A DNA stretch of 64,000 bases from Apostichopus japonicus. Taxonomy: Eukaryota > Echinodermata > Holothuroidea > Aspidochirotida > Stichopodidae. This document shows positions 37,094-48,742 of this stretch, one piece after another (positions within the stretch are counted from its first letter, which is position 1; each line of letters opens with the position of its first letter). Position numbers and translations under genes: made by a program. Below the pieces are notes generated by a model, which was not told the origin of the DNA, searched no databases, and worked only from the letters and a program-made list of their open reading frames with translations. Location: positions 22,121,917-22,185,916 of the forward strand of contig NC_092571.1 of the NCBI RefSeq assembly GCF_037975245.1. Direction: 5' to 3'.

Positions 37094-40000
37094 TGGTTCG
37101 AACCCCGGGTGATGACGTCTTTTGCCGATCTTTTACAGCAAGTGCCTACACGGGGAGCTGTAAGTATTAGTTAATCCACCTAATACCTCAGTCCATACAG
37201 TGGCGCGATGGCTTGGCGCACTGTGAGAGCTGATGATCAAGACTCTCTTTTGCATCCGTGGTTCGAACCCCGGGTGATGACGTCTTTTGCCGATCTTTTA
37301 CAGCAAGTGCCTACACGGGGAGCTGTAAGTATTAGTTAATCCACCTAATATCTCAGTCCATACAGTGGCGCGATGGCTTGGCGCACTGTGCGAGCTGATG
37401 ATCGAGACTCTCTTTTGCATCCGTGGTTCGAACCCCGGGTGATGACGTCGTTTGCCGATCTTTTACAGCAAGTGCCTACACGGGGAGCTGTAAGTATTAG
37501 TTAATCCACCTAATATCTCAGTCCATACAGTGGCGCGATGGCTTGGCGCACTGTGCGAGCTGATGAACGAGACTCTCTTTTGCATCCGTGGTTCGAACCC
37601 CGGGTGATGACGTCTTTTGCCGATCTTTTACAGCAAGTGCCTACACGGGGAACTGTAAGTATTAGTTAATCCACCTAATATCTCAGTCCATACAGTGGCG
37701 CGATGGCTTGGCGCGTTGTACGAGCTGATGATCGAGACTCTCTTTTGCATCCGTGGTTCGAACCCCGGGTGATGACGTCTTTTGCCGATCTTTTACAGCA
37801 AGTGCCTACACGGGGAGCTGTAAGCATTAGTTAATCCACCTAATATATCAGTCCATACAGTGGCGCGATGGCTTGGCGCGTTGTACGAGCTGATGATCGA
37901 GACTCTCTTTTGCATCCGTGGTTCGAACCCCGGGTGATGACGTCTTTTGCCGATCTTTTACAGCAAGTGCCTACACGGGGAGCTGTAAGTATTAGTTAAT
38001 CCACCTAATATCTCAGTCCATACATTGGCGCGATGGCTTGGCGCACTGTGCGAGATGATGATCGAGACTCTCTTTTGCATCCGTGGTTCGAACCCCGGGT
38101 GATGACGTCTTTTGCCGATCTTTTACAGCAAGTGCCTACACGGGGAGCTGTAAGTATTAGTTAATCCACCTAATATCTCAGTCCATACAGTGGCGCGATG
38201 GCTTGGCGCACTGTGCGAGCTGATGATCGAGACTCTCTTTTGCATCCGTGGTTCGAACCCCGGGTGATGACGTCTTTTGCCGATCTTTTACAGCAAGTGC
38301 CTACACGGGGAGCTGTAAGTATTAGTTAATCCACCTAATATCTCAGTCCATACAGTGGCGCGATGGCTTGGCGCGTTGTACGAGCTGATGATCGAGACTC
38401 TCTTTTGCATCCGTGGTTCGAACCCCGGGTGATGACGTCTTTTGCCGATCTTTTACAGCAAGTGCCTACACGGGGAGCTGTAAGTATTAGTTAATCCACC
38501 TAATATCTCAGTCCATACAGTGGCGCGATGGCTTGGCGCGTTGTACGAGCTGATGATCGAAACTCTCTTTTGCATCCGTGGTTCGAACCCCGGGTGATGA
38601 CGTCTTTTGCCGATCTTTTACAGCAAGTGCCTACACGGGGAGCTGTAAGTATTAGTTAATCCACCTAATATCTCAGTCCATACAGTGGCGCGATGGCTTG
38701 GCGCACTGTGCGAGCTGATGATCGAGACTCTCTTTTGCATCCGTGGTTCGAACCCCGGGTGATGACGTCTTTTGCCGATCTTTTACAGCAAGTGCCTACA
38801 CGGGGAGCCGTAAGTATTAGTTAATCCACCTTATATCTCAGTCCATACAGTGGCGCGATGGTTTGGCGCGTTGTACGAGCTGATGATCGAGACTCTCTTT
38901 TGCATCCGTGGTTCGAACCCCGGGTGATGACGTCTTTTGCCGATCTTTTACAGCAAGTGCCTACACGGGGAGCTGTAAGTATTAGTTAATCCACCTTATA
39001 TCTCAGTCCATACAGTGGCGCGATGGCTTGGCGCGTTGTACGAGCTGATGATCGAGACTCTCTTTTGCATCCGTGGTTCGAACCCCGGGTGATGACGTCT
39101 TTTGCCGATCTTTTACAGCAAGTGCCTACACGGGGAGCTGTAAGTATTAGTTAATCCACCTAATATCTCAGTCCATACAGTGGCGCGATGGCTTGGCGCA
39201 CTGTGCGAGCTGATGATCGAGACTCTCTTTTGCATCCGTGGTTCGAACCCCGGGTGATGACGTATTTTGCCGATCTTTTACAGCAAGTGCCTACACGGGG
39301 AGCTGTAAGTATTAGTTAATCCACCTAATATCTCAGTCCATACAGTGGCGCGATGGCTTGGCGCGTTGTACGAGCTGATGATCGAGATTCTCTTTTGCAT
39401 CCGTGGTTCGAACCCCGGGTGATGACGTCTTTTGCCGATCTTTTACAGCAAGTGCCTACACGGGGAGCTGTAAGTATTAGTTAATCCACCTAATATCTCA
39501 GTCCATACAGTGGCGCGATGGCTTGGCGCACTGTGCGAGCTGATGATCGAGACTCTCTTTTGCATCCGTGGTTCGAACCCCGGGTGATGACGTCTTTTGC
39601 CGATCTTTTACAGCAAGTGCCTACACGGGGAGCCGTAAGTATTAGTTAATCCACCTTATATCTCAGTCCATACAGTGGCGCGATGGCTTGGCGCGTTGTA
39701 CGAGCTGATGATCGAGACTCTCTTTTGCATCCGTGGTTCGAACCCCGGGTGATGACGTCTTTTGCCGATCTTTTACAGCAAGTGCCTACACGGGGAGCTG
39801 TAAGTATTAGTTAATCCACCTTATATCTCAGTCCATACAGTGGCGCGATGGCTTGGCGCGTTGTACGAGCTGATGATCGAGACTCTCTTTTGCATCCGTG
39901 GTTCGAACCCCGGGTGATGACGTCTTTTGCCGATCTTTTACAGCAAGTGCCTACACGGGGAGCTGTAAGTATTAGTTAATCCACCTAATATCTCAGTCCA

Positions 40001-42373
40001 TACAGTGGCGCGATGGCTTGGCGCACTGTGCGAGCTGATGATCGAGACTCTCTTTTGCATCCGTGGTTCGAACCCCGGGTGATGACGTATTTTGCCGATC
40101 TTTTACAGCAAGTGCCTACACGGGGAGCTGTAAGTATTAGTTAATCCACCTAATATCTCAGTCCATACAGTGGCGCGATGGCTTGGCGCGTTGTACGAGC
40201 TGATGATCGAGATTCTCTTTTGCATCCGTGGTTCGAACCCCGGGTGATGACGTCTTTTGCCGATCTTTTACAGCAAGTGCCTACACGGGGAGCTGTAAGT
40301 ATTAGTTAATCCACATAATATCTCGGTCCATACAGTGGCGCGATGGCTTGGCGCGTTGTACGAGCTGATGATCGAGATTCTCTTTTGCATCCGTGGTTCG
40401 AACCCCGGGTGATGACGTCTTTTGCCGATCTTTTACAGCAAGTGCCTACACGGGGAGCTGTAAGTATTAGTTAATCCACCTAATATCTCGGTCCATACAG
40501 TGGCGCGATGGCTTGGCGCGTTGTACGAGCTGATGATCGAGATTCTCTTTTGCATCCGTGGTTCGAACCCCGGGTGATGACGTCTTTTGCCGATCTTTTA
40601 CAGCAAGTGCCTACACGGGGAGCTGTAAGTATTAGTTAATCCACCTAATATCTCAGTCCATACAGTGGCGCGATGGCTTGGCGCACTGTGCGAGCTGATG
40701 ATCGAGACTCTCTTTTGCATCCGTGGTTCGAACCCCGGGTGATGACGTCTTTTGCCGATCTTTTACAGCAAGTGCCTACACGGGGAGCTGTAAGTATTAG
40801 TTAATCCACCTAATATCTCAGTCCATACAGTGGCGCGATGGCTTGGCGCGTTGTACGAGCTGATGATCGAGATTCTCTTTTGCATCCGTGGTTGGAACCC
40901 CGGGTGATGACGTCTTTTGCCGATCTTTTACAGCAAGTGCCTACACGGGGAGCTGTAAGTATTAGTTAATCCACCTAATATCTCGGTCCATACAGTGGCG
41001 CGATGGCTTGGCGCGTTGTACGAGCTGATGATCGAGACTCTCTTTTGCATCCGTGGTTCGAACCCCGGGTGATGACGTCTTTTGCCGATCTTTTACAGCA
41101 AGTGCCTACACGGGGAGCTGTAAGTATTAGTTAATCCACCTTATATCTCAGTCCATACAGTGGCGCGATGGCTTGGCGCGTTGTACGAGCTGATGATCGA
41201 GATTCTCTTTTGCATCCGTGGTTCGAACCCCGGGTGATGACGTCTTTTGCCGATCTTTTACAGCAAGTGCCTACACGGGGAGCTGTAAGTATTAGTTAAT
41301 CCACATAATATCTCGGTCCATACAGTGGCGCGATGGCTTGGCGCGTTGTACGAGCTGATGATCGAGATTCTCTTTTGCATCCGTGGTTCGAACCCCGGGT
41401 GATGACGTCTTTTGCCGATCTTTTACAGCAAGTGCCTACACGGGGAGCTGTAAGTATTAGTTAATCCACCTAATATCTCGGTCCATACAGTGGCGCGATG
41501 GCTTGGCGCGTTGTACGAGCTGATGATCGAGATTCTCTTTTGCATCCGTGGTTCGAACCCCGGGTGATGACGTCTTTTGCCGATCTTTTACAGCAAGTGC
41601 CTACACGGGGAGCTGTAAGTATTAGTTAATCCACCTAATATCTCAGTCCATACAGTGGCGCGATGGCTTGGCGCACTGTGCGAGCTGATGATCGAGACTC
41701 TCTTTTGCATCCGTGGTTCGAACCCCGGGTGATGACGTCTTTTGCCGATCTTTTACAGCAAGTGCCTACACGGGGAGCTGTAAGTATTAGTTAATCCACC
41801 TAATATCTCAGTCCATACAGTGGCGCGATGGCTTGGCGCGTTGTACGAGCTGATGATCGAGATTCTCTTTTGCATCCGTGGTTGGAACCCCGGGTGATGA
41901 CGTCTTTTGCCGATCTTTTACAGCAAGTGCCTACACGGGGAGCTGTAAGTATTAGTTAATCCACCTAATATCTCGGTCCATACAGTGGCGCGATGGCTTG
42001 GCGCGTTGTACGAGCTGATGATCGAGATTCTCTTTTGCATCCGTGGTTCGAACCCCGGGTGATGACGTCTTTTGCCGATCTTTTACAGCAAGTGCCTACA
42101 CGGGGAGCTGTAAGTATTAGTTAATCCAACTAATATCTCAGTCCATACAGTGGCGCGATGGCTTGGCGCACTGTGCGAGCTGATGATCGAGACTCTCTTT
42201 TGCATCCGTGGTTCGAACCCCGGGTGATGACGTCTTTTGCCGATCTTTTACAGCAAGTGCCTACACGGGGAGCCGTAAGTATTAGTTAATCCACCTAATA
42301 TCTCAGTCCATACAGTGGCGCGATGGCTTGGCGCACTGTGCGAGCTGATGATCGAGGCTCTCTTTTGCATCCG
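37094..42373. repeat. Homogeneous block of 32 consecutive L monomers
   Basis: The block is exactly 5280 bp, 32 x 165, with no S monomer and no indel. Nineteen of the 32 carry GCGCGTTGTACGAG, otherwise seen only twice in the window. Other changes common or enriched here are CGAGATTCTC, ATCTCGGTCC and CACCTTATATC. Two internal higher-order steps are visible: a five-monomer shift of 825 bp (AGCCGTAAG 38806/39631; CGTATTTTGC 39261/40086) and a six-monomer shift of 990 bp (CCACATAATA 40311/41301; GTTGGAACC 40891/41881). S monomers resume at 42374. No open frame longer than about one monomer crosses the block. Confidence 0.95.
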
Positions 42374-43968
42374 TGGTTCGAACCCCGGGTGATGACGTCT
42401 TTTACAGCAAGTGCCTACACGGGGAGCTGTAAGTATTAGTTAATCCACCTAACATCTCAGTCCATACAGTGGCGCGATGGCTTAGCGCACTGTGCGAGCT
42501 GATGATCGAGACTCTCTTTTGCATCCGTGGTTCGAACCCCGGGTGATGACGTCTTTTGCCGATCTTTTACAGCAAGTGCCTACACGGGGAGCTGTAAGTA
42601 TTAGTTAATCCACCTAATATCTCAGTCCATACAGTGGCGCGATGGCTTGGCGCACTGTGCGAGCTGATGATCGAGACTCTCTTTTGCATCCGTGGTTCGA
42701 ACCCCGGGTGATGACGTCTTTTACAGCAAGTGCCTACACGGGGAGCTGTAAGTATTAGTTAATCCACCTAACACCTCAGTCCATACAGTGGCGCGATGGC
42801 TTGGCGCACTGTGCGAGCTGATGATCGAGACTCTCTTTTGCATCCGTGGTTCGAACCCCGGGTGATGACGTCTTTTGCCGATCTTTTACAGCAAGTGCCT
42901 ACACGGGGAGCTGTAAGTATTAGTTAATCCACCTAATATCTCAGTCCATACAGTGGCGCGATGGCTTGGCGCACTGTGCGAGCTGATAATCGAGACTCTC
43001 TTTTGCATCCGTGGTTCGAACCCCGGGTGATGACGTCTTTTGCCGATCTTTTACAGCAAGTGCCTACACGGGGAGCTGTAAGTATTAGTTAATCCACCTA
43101 ACATCTCAGTCCATACAGTTGCGCGATGGCTTGGCGCACTGTGCGAGCTGATGATCGAGACTCTCTTTTGCATCCGTGGTTCGAACCCCGGGTGATGACG
43201 TCTTTTACAGCAAGTGCCTACACGGGGAGCTGTAAGTATTAGTTAATCCACCTAACATCTCAGTCCATACAGTGGCGCGATGGCTTGGCGCACTGTGCGA
43301 GCTGATGATCGAGACTCTCTTTTGCATCCGTGGTTCGAACCCCGGGTGATGACGTCTTTTGCCGATCTTTTACAGCAAGTGCCTACACGGGGAGCTGTAA
43401 GTATTAGTTAATCCACCTAATATCTCAGTCCATACAGTGGCGCGATGGCTTGGCGCACTGTGCGAGCTGATGATCGAGACTCTCTTTTGCATCCGTGGTT
43501 CGAAACCCGGGTGATGACGTCTTTTACAGCAAGTGCCTACACGGGGAGCTGTAAGTATTAGTTAATCCACCTAACATCTCAGTCCATACAGTGGCGCGAT
43601 GGCTTGGCGCACTGTGCGAGCTGATGATCGAGACTCTCTTTTGCATCCGTGGTTCGAACCCCGGGTGATGACGTCTTTTACAGCAAGTGCCTACACGGGG
43701 AGCTGTAAGTATTAGTTAATCCACCTAACATCTCAGTCCATACAGTGGCGCGATGGCTTGGCGCACTGTGCGAGCTGATGATCGAGACTCTCTTTTGCAT
43801 CCGTGGTTCGAACCCCGGGTGATGACGTCTTTTGCCGATCTTTTACAGCAAGTGCCTACACGGGGAGCTGTAAGTATTAGTTAATCCACCTAATATCTCA
43901 GTCCATACAGTGGCGCGATGGCTTGGCGCACTGTGCGAGCTGATGATCGAGACTCTCTTTTGCATCCG
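42374..43968. repeat. Mixed L/S segment right of the L block
   Basis: Ten monomers (five S and five L) return abruptly to the mixed pattern. They carry the standard ACTGTG sequence rather than GTTGTA. Private variants include GGCTTAGCGC near 42480 and GCTGATAATCG near 42983. Confidence 0.88.
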
Positions 43969-46900
43969 TGGTTCGAACCCCGGGTGATGACGTCTTTTAC
44001 AGCAAGTGCCTACACGGGGAGCTGTAAGTATTAGTTAATCCACCTAACATCTCAGTCCATACAGTGGCGCGATGGCTTGGCGCACTGTGCGAACTGATGA
44101 TCGAGACTCTGTTTTGCATCCGTGGTTCGAACCCCGGGTGATGACGTCTTTTGCCGATCTTTTACAGCAAGTGCCTACACGGGCAGCTGTAAGTATTAGT
44201 TAATCCACCTAATATCTCAATCCATACAGTGGCGCGATGGCTTGGCGCACTGTGCGAGCTGATGATCGAGACTCTCTTTTGCATCCGTGGTTCGAACCCC
44301 GGGTGATGACGTCTTTTGCCGATCTTTTACAGCAAGTGCCTACACGGGGAGCTGTAAGTATTAGTTAATCCACCTAATATCTCAGTCCATACAGTGGCGC
44401 GATGGCTTGGCGCACTGTGCGAGCTGATGATCGAGACTCTCTTTTGCATCCGTGGTTCGAACCCCGGGTGATGACGTCTTTTACAGCAAGTGCCTACACG
44501 GGGAGCTGTAAGTATTAGTTAATCCACCTAACATCTCAGTCCATACAGTGGCGCGATGGCTTGGCGCACTGTGCGAGCTGATGATCGAGACTCTCTTTTG
44601 CATCCGTGGTTCGAACCCCGGGTGATGACGTCTTTTGCCGATCTTTTACAGCAAGTGCCTACACGGGGAGCTGTAAGTATTAGTTAATCCACCTAATATC
44701 TCAGTCCATACAGTGGCGCGATGGCTTGGCGCACTGTGCGAGCTGATGATCGAGACTCTCTTTTGCATCCGTGGTTCGAACCCCGGGTGATGACGTCTTT
44801 TACAGCAAGTGCCTACACGGGGAGCTGTAAGTATTAGTTAATCCACCTAATATCTCAGTCCATACAGTGGCGCGATGGCTTGGCGCACTGTGCGAGCTGA
44901 TGATCGAGACTCTCTTTTGCATCCGTGGTTCGAACCCCGGGTGATGACGTCTTTTACAGCAAGTGCCTACACGGGGAGCTGTAAGTATTAGTTAATCCAC
45001 CTAACATCTCAGTCCATACAGTGGCGCGATGGCTTGGCGCACTGTGCGAGCTGATGATCGAGACTCTCTTTTGCATCCGTGGTTCGAACCCCGGGTGATG
45101 ACGTCTTTTGCCGATCTTTTACAGCAAGTGCCTACACGGGGAGCCGTAAGTATTAGTTAATCCACCTAATATCTCAGTCCATACAGTGGCGCGATGGCTT
45201 GGCGCACTGTGCGAGCTGATGATCGAGACTCTCTTTTGCATCCGTGGTTCGAACCCCGGGTGATGACGTCTTTTACAGCAAGTGCCTACACGGGGAGCTG
45301 TAAGTATTAGTTAATCCACCTAACATCTCAGTCCATACAGTGGCGCGATGGCTTGGCGCACTGTGCGAGCTGATGATCGAGACTCTCTTTTGCATCCGTG
45401 GTTCGAACCCCGGGTGATGACGTCTTTTACAGCAAGTGCCTACACGGGGAGCTGTAAGTATTAGTTAATCCACCTAACATCTCAGTCCATACAGTGGCGC
45501 GATGGCTTGGCGCACTGTGCGAGCTGATGATCGAGACTCTCTTTTGCATCCGTGGTTCGAACCCCGGGTGATGACGTCTTTTGCCGATCTTTTACAGCAA
45601 GTGCCTACACGGGGAGCTGTAAGTATTAGTTAATCCACCTAATATCTCAGTCCATACAGTGGCGCGATGGCTTGGCGCACTGTGCGAGCTGATGATCGAG
45701 ACTCTCTTTTGCATCCGTGGTTCGAACCCCGGGTGATGACGTCTTTTACAGCAAGTGCCTACACGGGGAGCTGTAAGTATTAGTTAATCCACCTAACATC
45801 TCAGTCCATACAGTGGCGCGATGGCTTGGCGCACTGTGCGAACTGATGATCGAGACTCTGTTTTGCATCCGTGGTTCGAACCCCGGGTGATGACGTCTTT
45901 TGCCGATCTTTTACAGCAAGTGCCTACACGGGCAGCTGTAAGTATTAGTTAATCCACCTAATATCTCAGTCCATACAGTGGCGCGATGGCTTGGCGCACT
46001 GTGCGAGCTGATGATCGAGACTCTCTTTTGCATCCGTGGTTCGAACCCCGGGTGATGACGTCTTTTGCCGATCTTTTACAGCAAGTGCCTACACGGGGAG
46101 CTGTAAGTATTAGTTAATCCACCTAATATCTCAGTCCATACAGTGGCGCGATGGCTTGGCGCACTGTGCGAGCTGATGATCGAGACTCTCTTTTGCATCC
46201 GTGGTTCGAACCCCGGGTGATGACGTCTTTTACAGCAAGTGCCTACACGGGGAGCTGTAAGTATTAGTTAATCCACCTAACATCTCAGTCCATACAGTGG
46301 CGCGATGGCTTGGCGCACTGTGCGAGCTGATGATCGAGACTCTCTTTTGCATCCGTGGTTCGAACCCCGGGTGATGACGTCTTTTGCCGATCTTTTACAG
46401 CAAGTGCCTACACGGGGAGCTGTAAGTATTAGTTAATCCACCTAATATCTCAGTCCATACAGTGGCTCGATGGCTTGGCGCACTGTGCGAGCTGATGATC
46501 GAGACTCTCTTTTGCATCCGTGGTTCGAACCCCGGGTGATGACGTCTTTTACAGCAAGTGCCTACACGGGGAGCTGTAAGTATTAGTTAATCCACCTAAT
46601 ATCTCAGTCCATACATTGGCGCGATGGCTTGGCGCACTGTGCGAGCTGATGATCGAGACTCTCTTTTGCATCCGTGGTTCGAACCCCGGGTGATGACGTC
46701 TTTTACAGCAAGTGCCTACACGGGGAGCTGTAAGTATTAGTTAATCCACCTAACATCTCAGTCCATACAGTGGCGCGATGGCTTGGCGCACTGTGCGAGC
46801 TGATGATCGAGACTCTCTTTTGCATCCGTGGTTCGAACCCCGGGTGATGACGTCTTTTGCCGATCTTTTACAGCAAGTGCCTACACGGGGAGCTGTAAGT

Positions 46901-48269
46901 ATTAGTTAATCCACCTAATATCTCAGTCCATACAGTGGCGCGATGGCTTGGCGCACTGTGCGAGCTGATGATCGAGACTCTCTTTTGCATCCGTGGTTCG
47001 AACCCCGGGTGATGACGTCTTTTACAGCAAGTGCCTACACGGGGAGCTGTAAGTATTAGTTAATCCACCTAACATCTCAGTCCATACAGTGGCGCGATGG
47101 CTTGGCGCACTGTGCGAACTGATGATCGAGACTCTGTTTTGCATCCGTGGTTCGAACCCCGGGTGATGACGTCTTTTGCCGATCTTTTACAGCAAGTGCC
47201 TACACGGGCAGCTGTAAGTATTAGTTAATCCACCTAATATCTCAGTCCATACAGTGGCGCGATGGCTTGGCGCACTGTGCGAGCTGATGATCGAGACTCT
47301 CTTTTGCATCCGTGGTTCGAACCCCGGGTGATGACGTCTTTTGCCGATCTTTTACAGCAAGTGCCTACACGGGGAGCTGTAAGTATTAGTTAATCCACCT
47401 AATATCTCAGTCCATACAGTGGCGCGATGGCTTGGCGCACTGTGCGAGCTGATGATCGAGACTCTCTTTTGCATCCGTGGTTCGAACCCCGGGTGATGAC
47501 GTCTTTTACAGCAAGTGCCTACACGGGGAGCTGTAAGTATTAGTTAATCCACCTAACATCTCAGTCCATACAGTGGCGCGATGGCTTGGCGCACTGTGCG
47601 AGCTGATGATCGAGACTCTCTTTTGCATCCGTGGTTCGAACCCCGGGTGATGACGTCTTTTGCCGATCTTTTACAGCAAGTGCCTACACGGGGAGCTGTA
47701 AGTATTAGTTAATCCACCTAATATCTCAGTCCATACAGTGGCGCGATGGCTTGGCGCACTGTGCGAGCTGATGATCGAGACTCTCTTTTGCATCCGTGGT
47801 TCGAACCCCGGGTGATGACGTCTTTTACAGCAAGTGCCTACACGGGGAGCTGTAAGTATTAGTTAATCCACCTAATATCTCAGTCCATACAGTGGCGCGA
47901 TGGCTTGGCGCACTGTGCGAGCTGATGATCGAGACTCTCTTTTGCATCCGTGGTTCGAACCCCGGGTGATGACGTCTTTTACAGCAAGTGCCTACACGGG
48001 GAGCTGTAAGTATTAGTTAATCCACCTAACATCTCAGTCCATACAGTGGCGCGATGGCTTGGCGCACTGTGCGAGCTGATGATCGAGACTCTCTTTTGCA
48101 TCCGTGGTTCGAACCCCGGGTGATGACGTCTTTTGCCGATCTTTTACAGCAAGTGCCTACACGGTGAGCTGTAAGTATTAGTTAATCCACCTAACATCTC
48201 AGTCCATACAGTGGCGCGATGGCTTGGCGCACTGTGCGAGCTGATGATCGAGACTCTCTTTTGCATCCG
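43969..48269. repeat. Three-copy higher-order repeat, S-L-L-S-L-S-S-L unit (1276 bp)
   Basis: Units start at 43969, 45718 and 46994. Each begins with an S monomer carrying both GCGAACTG and ACTCTGTTTTG, followed by an L with ACGGGCAGC. These marks lie 1749 and then 1276 bp apart. Units two and three are the eight-monomer pattern S-L-L-S-L-S-S-L. Unit one has an extra S-S-L (473 bp), which accounts exactly for its greater length. Confidence 0.9.
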
Positions 48270-48742
48270 TGGTTCGAACCCCGGGTGATGACGTCTTTTA
48301 CAGCAAGTGCCTACACGGGGAGCTGTAAGTATTAGTTAATCCACCTAACATCTCAGTCCATACAGTGCCGCGATGGCTTGGCGCACTGTGCGAGCTGATG
48401 ATCGAGACTCTCTTTTGCATCCGTGGTTCGAACCCCGGGTGATGACGTCTTTTGCCGATCTTTTACAGCAAGTGCCTACACGGGGAGCTGTAAGTATTAG
48501 TTAATCCACCTAATATCTCAGTCCATACAGTGGCGCGATGGCTTGGCGCACTGTGCGAGCTGATGATCGAGACTCTCTTTTGCATCCGTGGTTCGAACCC
48601 CGGGTGATGACGTCTTTTACAGCAAGTGCCTACACGGGGAGCTGTAAGTATTAGTTAATCCACCTAACATCTCAGTCCATACAGTGGCGCGATGGCTTGG
48701 CGCACTGTGCGAGCTGATGATCGAGACTCTCTTTTGCATCCG

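Noticed and set aside
37094-42373. A long repeat protein encoded by the in-frame 165-bp (55-codon) block
   Set aside because: Although 165 is divisible by three, no frame stays open past about one monomer. Every frame meets a stop in the repeat.
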